Origin: Candidatus Nitrospira neomarina
GTDB taxonomy: Bacteria > Nitrospirota > Nitrospiria > Nitrospirales > UBA8639
Reading direction: 5' to 3'
Length of the DNA stretch: 64,000 nt
NCBI RefSeq assembly: GCF_032051675.1
Contig: NZ_CP116968.1
Location: forward strand, 4,271,001-4,335,000
Shown here: positions 38,863-48,117 of the stretch, piece after piece
Layout of the letters: every line of letters begins with the position of its first letter
Numbering within the stretch: the first letter of the stretch is position 1
Translations under genes and position numbers: made by a program
The notes under the pieces: model-generated
Told to the model about the DNA's origin: nothing
Databases searched by the model: none
The model's input: the letters and a program-made list of their open reading frames with translations, nothing else

Positions 38863-39768
38863 ATGATTGACGGATTGAACTATTACCAAATTCTGGGGAT
38901 TCCTGAAGATGCACTCCTGAAAGAAGTTCAGAGTGCATGGCGGAAATTTGTCAAAGAAAATCATGAGGATGTCGTTCCACAAGCGGAACGACAGGCCGCC
39001 AAGGAAAGGATGTTCAGGATCAACGAAGCCTATGCCGTGCTCAGTCACGAAGAAAAGCGGGCTGATTACGATAACGGGTATATGCTGAACGGCGGGTCAA
39101 AAATTGAACTTGTCAGGAGTCGGGTCCGAAGAGCAAAAGACATCATTCTTCGAGATCGATCGCTCATTACCAGAGAAGAGATAAAGCTGATTGAATCCAT
39201 TATCGATTATCTTGATAGAAGTACCCAGGAAAGATGTTTTGTCTGGATGGCCGATATCTTATGCGAACGTCCGGAAATGGCCAAACATGTGGTGACGTCG
39301 GCGTTTGATGAGCAACTGTTGGGGGTCAATACCCATTTACTCGACAGGCTCTTAGAAAAAGCGCCATACGCCATGACATGGGAAAAAATCTACCTCTATG
39401 GAGAAGAGATTCTCGGGATTGCCGGAAAGGAAAACAAAGAACGAAATTACAACCAACTCGCCCGTATCTTGTGTCACAGGCTTGATTTGGCGAAACACTT
39501 TGTGTACCCGTCATTTCAGGAGCAAGCCTCCGGTTGTGAAAGCTGCCTGCTGCCAACATTACTGAAATTAGCCCCAAATGAAATCACGCAGGACCATTTT
39601 AATGATTACATTGATACCGTTCACGGCATGCGGTGGATCGTTTACGGCCAGCTCAGAAACTATAACGAGCAGGCCGTTTCATGGATTCTGAAGGCCCGGC
39701 CAGATCTTGTCAGAAAGCCGGAAGAGAAACCAGCACCGAAGGAGTTGCCACTTCCCTTGCGGTCATGA
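38863..39768 (+). CDS. J-domain protein with HED in place of HPD
   Basis: A 301-residue cytoplasmic protein. Residues 6-70 form a J domain: NYYQILGIPEDALLKEVQSAW, then KENHEDVVP, then the helix III pattern FRINEAYAVLSHEEKRADYD. The HPD tripeptide that activates Hsp70 ATPase is HED here (Pro to Glu). The rest (75-290) is helical, with repeated short motifs around DLAKHF, EMAKHV and CESCLLPTLL, suggesting helical repeats; no zinc-finger or CTD of DnaJ is present. It may recruit partners without stimulating Hsp70 in the usual way (inference). Start ATG 38863 lacks a strong ribosome binding site. Confidence 0.82.
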   Translation: MIDGLNYYQILGIPEDALLKEVQSAWRKFVKENHEDVVPQAERQAAKERMFRINEAYAVLSHEEKRADYDNGYMLNGGSKIELVRSRVRRAKDIILRDRSLITREEIKLIESIIDYLDRSTQERCFVWMADILCERPEMAKHVVTSAFDEQLLGVNTHLLDRLLEKAPYAMTWEKIYLYGEEILGIAGKENKERNYNQLARILCHRLDLAKHFVYPSFQEQASGCESCLLPTLLKLAPNEITQDHFNDYIDTVHGMRWIVYGQLRNYNEQAVSWILKARPDLVRKPEEKPAPKELPLPLRS

Positions 39769-39917
39769 CCCTAGGGTCTAATGGTATTGCTTGAAGGTAA
39801 AGAGAGACTTTGTCTGCTATTCTCATTTGGGCCAGCGCCATTCTAAGCATTCCCTTCTTCGTCAGTTACATATCCATCACAGAAGAAATCCAAATTAAGT
39901 TTGGCAAGCCTTTTTAT

Positions 39918-40114
39918 TTATCTGAACTAATGACAATTGCAAATTGGCCATTATTTGAACTCAAGTAGCACCATATCTCTGGCTTACGAGATTTTACTAC
40001 CAGATTCTCAACTTCTGTTATTCGTGTCTCAAGCCAATGCAGCGCATCGCGAAATCGGCTCTCAATGCTGTCTGTGATGGGTTGGGTTGACGTTTCTCCA
40101 AACTTGAATTTGTG
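39918..40114 (-). pseudogene. Degraded coding fragment, downstream half
   Basis: Minus-strand frame bounded by a TGA upstream and a TAA at 39918. It reads like protein: ESRFRDALHWLETRITEVEN and SRKPEIWCYLSSN. It has no start codon of its own, and an adjacent frame just upstream also reads like protein (VIIKLGPTSDLVGFQKVLTG), so a frameshift between the two is likely. Family not recognised; it may be the partner or toxin part behind the RHS-like tail. Confidence 0.3.
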
Positions 40115-40215
40115 TCAAGCCGGTTAGAACTTTTTGAAATCCGACCAAATCTGAGGTAGGACCTAGTTTAATTATGACTTCTTTAAGGGAAAACCCATTT
40201 GTAAAGATTCTTAGG

Positions 40216-40358
40216 CTAGCTATGATTTTTAACGCCGGACTTCTTCACGGGATCGATAAAGTTGGTCGAGTTATTAAGGGTATAGACATAGAAATTCTCA
40301 TCGCCACCTTTCAAACCGATCCGCGAGAAAAAGGCCACGTCCTCTAAAGAAGGGTTTC
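40216..40358 (-). pseudogene. Remnant of an RHS-repeat protein C-terminal core
   Basis: A minus-strand frame between a TGA at about 40360 and a TAG at 40216. It contains SRIGLKGGDENFYVYTLNN and STNFIDP, which line up with the RHS core pattern (DPIGL-x-GG-x-N-x-Y-x-Y-x-x-N-N-P-x-N-x-x-DP). The flanking sequence has stops in all frames. This is best read as the last part of a decayed RHS/polymorphic-toxin gene. RHS identity rests on the short pattern only. Confidence 0.4.
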
Positions 40359-40457
40359 TTCAGAAGAATCGTAGCCTTTTTCAATCTACCCAATTTTTTA
40401 GTGGCTAATAGCTCAAAAACCAAGAGAAGGTGAAAACAGATGAATAAGCGTATCTTT

Positions 40458-43400
40458 TTACGAGCACCCGTTGGTTGATCCGCAGTTATCACACTTCAAG
40501 CAGGTTCCGTTCCTTACCATTTTAAATTGCTTGCATTCCGGACAGGGGTCGCCCTCATAGCCTTTTTGCCGGGCTTCCTGTACTTCCGTGATAGTGAGGG
40601 TCTCGCGTTTCATTTCCACTTTTCTGGCGACTTTCCCATGCTCTCCGTTCTTTCCCACCCCGTTACCTACGGACTTCCTGGAGGGAAACACCTCTGGACT
40701 GATGGAAGTTGAGCTGAGTGAGCGTGGGTCCACTAAACCTTCTTCGCCATCATCCGGCATATCCGTTTCCTTCTTGAGGGCATCTACGCGAAGATCTTCA
40801 GGAGCGACTTGTTCCAAATCATGCCGGTCCAGGTAGGTGATCGCCAATTCGCGGAAAATGTAGTCGATAATCGATGTGGACATTTTGATATGGTCGTTGA
40901 GCTTGACCGGTCCGTTTGGTTCAAATCGAGTGAACACAAATGCGTCCACATATTCCTCAAGTGGTACGCCATGTTGGAATCCCAGGGAAATCGCAATGGC
41001 GAAGCAGTTCATCAGACTTCGAAATGCGGCCCCCTCTTTATGCATATCCAGGAAAATTTCGCCCAGAGTGCCATCTTCATATTCGCCGGTTCGGAGATAG
41101 ATTTTGTGACCACCGACAATCGCCTTTTGGGTATACCCGCCCCGACGGGTTGGTAGGGGACGGCGTTTCGCCAGGTAACGGACCAGCACCCGGGAAGCCG
41201 CTTGTTTTGCCACGGAGGCGATGTGCTCATTTTGGGCGGATAAATCGCCCCATTCACTCACAGTATTGAGCGGTTGACTCAGTTTCGATCCATCCCGATA
41301 CAGGGCCACGGCCTTGACCATGGAAGTCCAGGACAGCATATAAGCCTCTTTCACGGAGTCCACGGATGCCTCTGCCGGCATATTGATGGTTTTGCTAATG
41401 GCTCCGCTGATAAAGGGCTGGGCGGCCGCCATCATCCGGATGTGTGCCGGAGGAGAAATAAATCGTTGTCCTATACGTCCGCACCGGTTGGCACAATCAA
41501 ATACTGACAAATGCTCGGGTTTGAGGTGGGGTGCGCCTTCGACGGTCATGGTGCCACAGCAAAAGTCCGTGGCCGCAAGAATTTCTTCCTGAGTAAAACC
41601 TAGGATTTTGAGGATATTTAATTGAGGGCTCTGAAGTTGCGATTCGGTCAGACTTAATTTTTCTCGACAAAATTCCTCGGTGAGGGTCCATTTGTTAAAC
41701 GCAAAATGAATATCAAAGGCTCCGTCCAGCGTGGCCTCCATGCGTTCAAGCACCTCGCGGTCGAATCCCTTGGCCAGCAAGGTGTCATGGTTGATATAGG
41801 GGGCCTGTTTGAGCGTTCGGGTTCCCGTCGCATAGGTGATGATATCCTGAATCTGGCTGGAGCTGTATCCAAGATGCCGTAATGCGGGGGGAAGACTTTG
41901 ATTGATGATTTTAAAGTAGCCACCGCCGGCCAGTTTTTTGAATTTGACCAGGGCGAAATCCGGCTCGATCCCGGTCGTATCGCAATCCATAACTAAGCCG
42001 ATCGTGCCGGTCGGTGCGATGACCGTGGCTTGTGCGTTTCGAAACCCGTACTGTTCCCCTAGTGCCAATGCCCGGTCCCATGATTTTTGTGCGGCTTGCA
42101 AGAGGGTGTGGGGACATTGGTCCGGTTGAATGCCCATCGGCGGAATTGTGAGCTCTTCATATTCATCCGCCGAAGCATTGTAGGCCGCTCGCCGATGGTT
42201 TCGCATAACTCGAAGCATGGCTTCGGCATTACGTGGATAGGCATTAAAGTGCCCCAATTCTTTGGCCATTTCTGCGGAGGTGGCATAGGCTTCCCCGGTC
42301 ATCAGGGACGTAATGGCGCCAGTCCAGGCTAAGGCCTGTGGCGAATCATAGGGAATCCCGATTTTCATTAGAATGGAGCCCAAGTTGGCATAGCCAAGGC
42401 CGAGGGTTCTATAGGCAAAGCTTTTTTCAGCAATTGCACGACCCGGGAATCCAGCCATCAGCACGCTGATTTCCAGGACAATCGTCCACAACCGGACAGC
42501 ATGTCGAAAGCCATCAATATCAAATTGTCCTTCCGATGAGAGAAATCGTCCTAAATTGAGGGAAGCCAAGTTGCATGCGGTATCATCTAAAAACATGTAT
42601 TCGCTGCAAGGATTCGAGGCATTAATCCGACCATCCTGGGGACAGGTGTGCCATTCATTAATGGTGGTGTCGTATTGCACGCCGGGATCTGCGCAGATCC
42701 AGGCCGCCCAGGCGATTCGATCCCATAAATCCTTTGCCGGCATGGTTTTGCAGACTGCACCGTCGGTGCGTCTGGTCAACTTCCAATCCCCGCCTGCCTG
42801 AAGGGTCTCAAAAAACTCATTGGGAATTCGGATGCTATTATTCGAGTTTTGCCCGGAGACCGTCTGATAGGCTTTGCTATCCCAATTGGTGTCATATTCA
42901 TGAAACACAAAATGGGTAAATCCTTCCTGAGCGTAGCTGAACATCCGGTGTATATAGGGTTCAGGCACAGCGGCTTCCCGTGCGGATTGGATCGCCTCAC
43001 GTAAGGAATGGTTATCTCGGGGATTGGTATCGACCTGAGTCGTCCCGTCCTGACGGGGGACATGACAGGCCTTTAAAATGGCATTCAGATGACGCGCGCA
43101 GACTTTCGATCCGGTGACCATGGCCGCCACTTTTTGTTCTTCTATGACTTTCCAGTCAATAAATTCTTCAATGTCGGGATGATCTAAATCCAGGCACACC
43201 ATTTTCGCGGCGCGGCGGGTGGTGCCCCCCGATTTAATGGCACCAGCAGCCCGATCGCCGATTTTGAGAAAGGACATGAGTCCTGACGAGCGGCCGCCTC
43301 CCGATAACGATTCTCCATCGGCCCGTAACTTGGAGAAATTGGTACCGGTTCCCGACCCGTATTTGAAAAGCCGGGCTTCCCGAACCCACAGATCCATAAT

Positions 43401-43991
43401 TCCCCCTTCATTCACCAAATCATCAGAGATCGATTGGATAAAGCAGGCATGGACTTGAGGGCGTTCATACGCATTGCGGGCTTGTTTGACCCGGTGGGTA
43501 TTCGGGTCTACGTAGAAATGTCCTTGTGAGGGTCCAGTCAGGCCATAGGCAAAGTGCAGGCCGGTATTGAACCATTGGGGAGAGTTTGGAGCGGCCATTT
43601 GCCAGGCCAACATGTAGCTGAGTTCGTCTTTAAAGGTTTCCGCATCCTCAGGGGTATCAAAGTAGTGATGGGTCTTGCCCCATTCCGTCCAACAACCGGC
43701 TAGTCGATGGAACACCTGCCGGGCATCCCGTTCTCCTCCAAGAATGGGGCCGCCTTTGTCATTGAGGAGTGGTTGTCCTTGGTCGTCAAATTGAGGAACT
43801 CCGGCTTTGCGAAAATATTTTTGGGCTAAAATATCGACCGCTAATTGAGACCAATGTTCCGGGGCCAGAATATTATCTTGGTGGAACACGGCCGAGCCAT
43901 CCGGATTGCGAATTTCTGATGATCGGTGTGAAAAGGGAATGGTTTGATACGGGCTTTCACCGGTTTTTGTAAATCGACGGTCAATTTTCAT
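40458..43991 (-). CDS. nrdJ: Vitamin B12-dependent ribonucleotide reductase (class II)
   Basis: Reduces ribonucleotides to deoxyribonucleotides using adenosylcobalamin; works with or without oxygen. Using the ATG at 43991 (AAGGAG seven bases upstream; the frame is open nine more codons) the product is 1,177 residues. Signature regions: [15 protein letters not shown]-like N-terminal, [34 protein letters not shown] with the catalytic cysteines, the [21 protein letters not shown] substrate region, a TSCPD-type domain ([20 protein letters not shown]) and a C-terminal CPECKQ...CLKCDNCG cysteine cluster for reduction. The upstream region carries two NrdR-type boxes. Confidence 0.97.
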   Translation of the reverse strand: MKIDRRFTKTGESPYQTIPFSHRSSEIRNPDGSAVFHQDNILAPEHWSQLAVDILAQKYFRKAGVPQFDDQGQPLLNDKGGPILGGERDARQVFHRLAGCWTEWGKTHHYFDTPEDAETFKDELSYMLAWQMAAPNSPQWFNTGLHFAYGLTGPSQGHFYVDPNTHRVKQARNAYERPQVHACFIQSISDDLVNEGGIMDLWVREARLFKYGSGTGTNFSKLRADGESLSGGGRSSGLMSFLKIGDRAAGAIKSGGTTRRAAKMVCLDLDHPDIEEFIDWKVIEEQKVAAMVTGSKVCARHLNAILKACHVPRQDGTTQVDTNPRDNHSLREAIQSAREAAVPEPYIHRMFSYAQEGFTHFVFHEYDTNWDSKAYQTVSGQNSNNSIRIPNEFFETLQAGGDWKLTRRTDGAVCKTMPAKDLWDRIAWAAWICADPGVQYDTTINEWHTCPQDGRINASNPCSEYMFLDDTACNLASLNLGRFLSSEGQFDIDGFRHAVRLWTIVLEISVLMAGFPGRAIAEKSFAYRTLGLGYANLGSILMKIGIPYDSPQALAWTGAITSLMTGEAYATSAEMAKELGHFNAYPRNAEAMLRVMRNHRRAAYNASADEYEELTIPPMGIQPDQCPHTLLQAAQKSWDRALALGEQYGFRNAQATVIAPTGTIGLVMDCDTTGIEPDFALVKFKKLAGGGYFKIINQSLPPALRHLGYSSSQIQDIITYATGTRTLKQAPYINHDTLLAKGFDREVLERMEATLDGAFDIHFAFNKWTLTEEFCREKLSLTESQLQSPQLNILKILGFTQEEILAATDFCCGTMTVEGAPHLKPEHLSVFDCANRCGRIGQRFISPPAHIRMMAAAQPFISGAISKTINMPAEASVDSVKEAYMLSWTSMVKAVALYRDGSKLSQPLNTVSEWGDLSAQNEHIASVAKQAASRVLVRYLAKRRPLPTRRGGYTQKAIVGGHKIYLRTGEYEDGTLGEIFLDMHKEGAAFRSLMNCFAIAISLGFQHGVPLEEYVDAFVFTRFEPNGPVKLNDHIKMSTSIIDYIFRELAITYLDRHDLEQVAPEDLRVDALKKETDMPDDGEEGLVDPRSLSSTSISPEVFPSRKSVGNGVGKNGEHGKVARKVEMKRETLTITEVQEARQKGYEGDPCPECKQFKMVRNGTCLKCDNCGSTNGCS

Positions 43992-44293
43992 GTAGGACTC
44001 CTTTGGAAGAGACTGCAAACCTGAGGGGTAATTCTTCTGTCATTTTTTCCGCCTCATTTGGCGTCCCTGCCTTCCAAGAAAGCACATTGAAATTGTGCCT
44101 CTCTACTGCCTGGTATTCTCTCAGGGAATCTGGAGTTCATACAACAAGCAGTGCAACCAGAAGCCATCAAGGCAGCGTATCGGCGAATGACTGGCCTCTA
44201 GCAGGAAAGAATGGGCGTATGCCAAATGCCTGCACAAATCAGAAAAATAGGAAAAAATAAAACCGGAAGAAATAATTGGTATAAACCAATGGC

Positions 44294-44341
44294 CCACAAT
44301 CTATAGCGGATCGAAAAAAATGTCAATACTAAATGTTGTGA
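44294..44341 (-). promoter_or_regulatory. Tandem NrdR-box-like operators over the nrdJ promoter
   Basis: Box A, 44326-44341 (plus-strand ATACTAAATGTTGTGA), matches the NrdR consensus ACACWATATATWGTGT at 12 of 16 positions. Box B, 44294-44309 (CCACAATCTATAGCGG), matches at 12 of the inner 14. They start 32 bp apart with a 16-bp linker, the spacing known for NrdR pairs. On the minus strand a TTGACA (44326-44321) overlaps box A and TATAGA (44305-44300) overlaps box B, so binding would block RNA polymerase. The nrdR gene is not in the window. Confidence 0.72.
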
Positions 44342-44751
44342 CTGCTCCCTCATAAATGGGGATTTCTGTGCAGAACATGTGAGTTCAAAAAACCTAATAT
44401 TTCGTGCGGAGTTCTGAATGAATTTTGATGGTTATCAACAGGCTGAAATTTTCACCCAACAAGTTATGCACACGCATACGACCCAAGAAAAAAAATTTTT
44501 CGAAAAATGTCAGTGTGCCTTTTGAAATTTTCAGGACAATTCCTAACACCATTCATGATCTGAAAATTTATAGAGGAAAAATGTGTTCATTTGTCAGGGT
44601 GAAAGACGTCAGAAGGGAATCGATAGGACGTCGTTTGGAGAATTTTTTGATTTGCGACGGTATCTTATGCCACGTTAGGACATGTCGCAGGTGGACCGGA
44701 TAGGGTCCAAAGGAGACCGGGAAAACTATTTTTTGAAGAAGGAGCCAAATC
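44342..44751. other. Intergenic region between the nrdJ promoter and a small membrane protein gene
   Basis: About 410 bases. A plus-strand frame at 44425-44703 is basic, AT-rich and without ribosome binding site. A weak promoter, TTGAAA then TAACAC with 16 bases between, may lie near 44523-44550. I see no cobalamin riboswitch here or downstream towards nrdJ. Confidence 0.35.
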
Positions 44752-45042
44752 ATGTATGTGTGGAGTAAACCCTTGGTTCTTGGATTAGTGCTGGCGTTGG
44801 TCGTGTTGGAGGGAATGTTTTTCTTCCTAATCGGCGAGGAGGCGGAAGGCCAGTTACATGTCCGAACGACTCAATGGATTACGGCCAATTATGTGTTGCT
44901 CATGATTTGGATTTTTGTCTGGATGTATGATCAAGCGAGGGTGAGAGGAAAAAATGTGTGGTTGTGGGTCTTGCCCTATGTCTTATTTCCGCTTCCGACG
45001 CTGGCATTTTTTATTTTCAGGCTGCAACGACGGATTGTCTGA
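44752..45042 (+). CDS. Small membrane protein of unknown function
   Basis: A 96-residue protein with three hydrophobic segments: 5-28 (LVLGLVLALVVLEGMFFFLI), 44-60 (YVLLMIWIFVWMY) and 70-90 (VWLWVLPYVLFPLPTLAFFIF). The layout resembles DUF2834-type small membrane proteins. GAAGGAG sits seven bases before the ATG. Convergent with the K+ channel gene. No function assigned. Confidence 0.72.
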   Translation: MYVWSKPLVLGLVLALVVLEGMFFFLIGEEAEGQLHVRTTQWITANYVLLMIWIFVWMYDQARVRGKNVWLWVLPYVLFPLPTLAFFIFRLQRRIV

Positions 45043-45048
45043 GTCGAT

Positions 45049-46428
45049 TTACCCGATAATCACACGGGCCTTGGCATAACGATAGGGTTTGCTTACGGCC
45101 GTTTTCACGGCAAATAACCCGATCATTAACGGCCCGAACCGGCCCAATAGCATGGACAGCATAATCATCACTTTTCCAAAGTCGGTAAAGAGGGCCGATA
45201 GGCTCAGTGTTTCGCCGTTCCCTAATGACATACCCACAATGCCCATGGCTGAGGTGATTTCGAACATTAGAAATAAAAACGGTTGTGACTCGGTAGAATC
45301 CAACAGGAGGGTCATGCCGGTAATCATGACAATGGCCAGGACGGTGAAGCAAAGGGCTCGAGTAATGAGGTCCTGGGGAATTCGCCGGTTAAAGACCTCG
45401 ACGTCTCTATCTCGACGAAGCATGTTTATGATGGTCAGAAATACGATAGCGGCAGTGGTCGTTTTGAGGCCTCCCGCCATACTCCCGGGCGATCCTCCGA
45501 TGGCCATCAATAATAACAGGAAATAGAGGGTGGCATCACGCATGTCGACAATATCAATGGATGTGAATCCTGCGGTACGGGAAACGGAATGAAAATAGGA
45601 AATTGTCAGCTTTTTCCCGATGGAGGCGGATTGGAAGGTGGAGGGATTGTTCCACTCCAATATGGTAATGCCTATTGTTCCCCCTACGATAAGCAGGGCG
45701 GTGGTGACGAGCACCAATTTGGTATGGGTCTGTAGACGAAAGCGTTGCCCACGAAGATTGCCCAGCAGATCTTCAAAGACAAAAAACCCGATGCTTCCGA
45801 AGATCACCAAAATGGTGATGATTCCATTGATGGACCAGTCTGTTTGAAAGGACTTAAAGCTATCAGAAAAAAGGGCAAACCCGGCATTATTAAATGCCGA
45901 AATGGAATGGAATATCCCGTAATAGGCGGCGGTCCCCCAAGGCAATTCGACGGCAAAGCGAAGCGTGAGCAACACCGCGCCTAGGCCCTCTAATCCGAAA
46001 GTAATCATGGCCACCAGTTTCACGAACCGGACCAATCCCTGTAAATCCATGGTATTCATGGATTCGCTGAGCATCATGCGGTCTCGCAACCCCAGGCGAC
46101 GCCCTAAAATGAGTAAAATCATCGTGGCCATTAAGGCGTATCCTAATCCTCCAATCTGAATCAATCCGAGAACCACGCCCTGCCCAAACAAGGTGAAATC
46201 ATGAGGAGTATCCACGACGATGAGACCCGTCACGCAGACCGCAGAGGTTGCCGTAAAGAGCGCGTCAAGGAATGAAATGTCCACTCCGGGATGAGTGGCG
46301 AATGGCAGCATGAGTAGGCAGGCACCGAAGAAAATGAGTCCGAGGGCGGCTAATGCGACAATCTGGCCCGGCAGCAACCGAAAGCCGACAAAACGAGCTA
46401 TCAGGAGTCTTCCGAAACCGTCAGTCAT
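45049..46428 (-). CDS. ktrB: KtrB/TrkH-type potassium uptake channel subunit
   Basis: Inner-membrane K+ translocating subunit, 459 residues, with four membrane-pore-membrane repeats. The four selectivity-filter segments are visible: TATSAVCVTGLIV, HSISAFNNAGFALF, HSVSRTAGFTSI and EITSAMGIVGMSLG, each with the key glycine. The KtrB-type hairpin region GGLKTTTAAIVF is present. A regulatory KtrA/TrkA subunit normally sits next to it, but none is adjacent here. Start ATG has no strong ribosome binding site. Confidence 0.93.
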   Translation of the reverse strand: MTDGFGRLLIARFVGFRLLPGQIVALAALGLIFFGACLLMLPFATHPGVDISFLDALFTATSAVCVTGLIVVDTPHDFTLFGQGVVLGLIQIGGLGYALMATMILLILGRRLGLRDRMMLSESMNTMDLQGLVRFVKLVAMITFGLEGLGAVLLTLRFAVELPWGTAAYYGIFHSISAFNNAGFALFSDSFKSFQTDWSINGIITILVIFGSIGFFVFEDLLGNLRGQRFRLQTHTKLVLVTTALLIVGGTIGITILEWNNPSTFQSASIGKKLTISYFHSVSRTAGFTSIDIVDMRDATLYFLLLLMAIGGSPGSMAGGLKTTTAAIVFLTIINMLRRDRDVEVFNRRIPQDLITRALCFTVLAIVMITGMTLLLDSTESQPFLFLMFEITSAMGIVGMSLGNGETLSLSALFTDFGKVMIMLSMLLGRFGPLMIGLFAVKTAVSKPYRYAKARVIIG

Positions 46429-46720
46429 TGCTTGAGGGGAGAGGGTTCGATTGAACGTGAACAGGACAAGGAGATAGGGTCATGGTGTTTGAACCAACGG
46501 GACTGCCAAGCTGTGGTCCATATCCAAGCACAGGCCTTTTGTTATAAAAAAGAAGTGGGCGGGAGACAAGATTGAAAGACGATAGATAACTGTAGGGCAA
46601 TCCCCGAATGTGCCCGGCTGCATCTAGGATATAAAAAATATTAGCATGTTCGATCGGCAATGGAAACCTGGTTTCCCCTGCCTTGTTGTGTGGAAAGGCC
46701 TTCTTTATAATGCTTTGCCT

Positions 46721-48103
46721 ATGAATTCTGATGATTTCCAACAACCCCAACCGCGTGTCACGTTGTATACGTTAGGGTGTCGACTCAACCAGGCTGAAAC
46801 GGCTCTACTTAAAGACGGGTTTCAGCAAAGCGGATTTATCCCGGTCGAGTTTGGCCAGGAAACGGATGTGTTTGTGATCAATACCTGCACCGTCACGGAA
46901 GGGGCTGAGGTGGATTGTCGACGAATCGTTCGCCAGGTCCTCCGTCATTCCCCCCATGCCTTTGTCGCTGTTACCGGGTGTTATGCCCAGACCGGCTTGG
47001 AAGTGCTTCGTCGCATGGCCGATATTGACCTCATTGTCGGCAATCAATTCAAAATGAAGCTGCCTGAGATCATTCCGCCTTTTCCCCGGCTTAAAAAACA
47101 ACCTGAGCCACTGGTGCATCATGGACGAATTGATCCTAAGAATTTTTCGATAGAAGGCGTTGGAGCCTATACGACGACCCGGGCAAATCTAAAAATTCAG
47201 GACGGGTGTCAGTTTATGTGTTCGTTTTGTCTGATTCCCTTTGCCAGAGGCCGGGAGCGAAGTCGGTTTCTGGAGGATGCGGTTTGTGAGGCCGAGCTGT
47301 TGGTGGAAAGGGGGCATCGGGAATTAGTGCTGACGGGGGTAAACATCGGGCAATACCGTGATGGAGCTGCCGATATCCTGACCCTCATTCAACGCTTTGA
47401 AGCTATTAAAGGTCTGGAGCGGATCCGTATTTCCTCTATTGAACCCACCACGGTTCCTGAGAGTCTCCTGGACTATATGAGTAGTTCCACCAAGCTGTGC
47501 CGGCATTTACATGTTCCCTTACAGAGTGGGGACGATCGTATCTTGCAGGCCATGAATCGCCGGTATTCCGTGCGAGAGTACCAGGAGTCCATGGAATCAG
47601 CACTGAAACGCATTCCAGATCTGTGTTTCGGCACGGATGTACTGGTGGGGTTTCCTGGGGAGGGCCCACGAGAATTTGCGAATACGGAAGCGGTGGTCAG
47701 GGATTTTCCTTTTGCGTATTTGCATGTGTTTAGTTACTCGCCTCGGCCCGGTACGGCTTCCACCAAATTACCGCATCCCGTGTCTCCCGTTACGACGAAA
47801 GAGCGGAGTCGATCTTTGCGGAAAATATCCGATCATAAGCGAATGGCGTTTCAACAGCGGTTTGTCGGGCGACGAGTCTCGGTGTTATTTGAAGCAGCGG
47901 AGGCCGACGGGTATTGGCCGGGGCTCACAGATAATTTTCTTCGTGTCACCGTTCGTTCTCCACATTCGCTCCGGAATACTATTCAGCCGGTTGTCGTGAC
48001 CGGCATGATGTCGGATACGACGTTGGGGCTGCTGGAGCCAATTTCTGAAAGTCCTCCGCCGGCACAGGATCTGTTCTCTTCTTCACTTGTGTGTGTTTCA
48101 TAA
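46721..48103 (+). CDS. mtaB: tRNA t6A37 methylthiotransferase
   Basis: Radical-SAM enzyme that adds the methylthio group to t6A at position 37 of tRNAs reading ANN codons. The frame is open from 46646, but the ATG at 46721 (residues MNSDDFQQPQ) gives 460 residues, close to the family. N-terminal UPF0004 domain: TLGCRLNQAET, NTCTVTEGAE and GCYAQTG with three cluster cysteines. Radical-SAM CxxxCxxC in GCQFMCSFCLIPFARGRERS. A TRAM-like C-terminus follows. The CRLNQAE sequence separates MtaB from MiaB. A MiaB gene follows immediately. Confidence 0.92.
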   Translation: MNSDDFQQPQPRVTLYTLGCRLNQAETALLKDGFQQSGFIPVEFGQETDVFVINTCTVTEGAEVDCRRIVRQVLRHSPHAFVAVTGCYAQTGLEVLRRMADIDLIVGNQFKMKLPEIIPPFPRLKKQPEPLVHHGRIDPKNFSIEGVGAYTTTRANLKIQDGCQFMCSFCLIPFARGRERSRFLEDAVCEAELLVERGHRELVLTGVNIGQYRDGAADILTLIQRFEAIKGLERIRISSIEPTTVPESLLDYMSSSTKLCRHLHVPLQSGDDRILQAMNRRYSVREYQESMESALKRIPDLCFGTDVLVGFPGEGPREFANTEAVVRDFPFAYLHVFSYSPRPGTASTKLPHPVSPVTTKERSRSLRKISDHKRMAFQQRFVGRRVSVLFEAAEADGYWPGLTDNFLRVTVRSPHSLRNTIQPVVVTGMMSDTTLGLLEPISESPPPAQDLFSSSLVCVS

Positions 48104-48117
48104 GAAAGGCGATATTT

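Larger units (their letters stand above)
39769..40457. other. Gap with protein remnants between J-domain gene and nrdJ
   Basis: No intact gene in 689 bases, but reading the minus strand gives coding-like stretches split by stops and frameshifts (listed separately). The palindrome GACCCTAGGGTC (39767-39778) spans the stop of the J-domain gene. A plus-strand frame of 52 codons from TTG 39810 overlaps these remnants and is probably chance. Confidence 0.45.

Noticed and set aside
39810-39968. Plus-strand 52-codon frame from TTG encoding a hydrophobic peptide
   Set aside because: Its second half overlaps a minus-strand remnant that looks more protein-like, the start is a TTG and the ribosome binding site is poor.
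43992-44293. Possible cobalamin riboswitch upstream of nrdJ
   Set aside because: I looked for the B12-box core in the leader and did not find it; the NrdR boxes explain regulation better.
44425-44703. Plus-strand basic frame upstream of the small membrane protein
   Set aside because: No ribosome binding site, no domain, composition like the surrounding AT-rich non-coding DNA.
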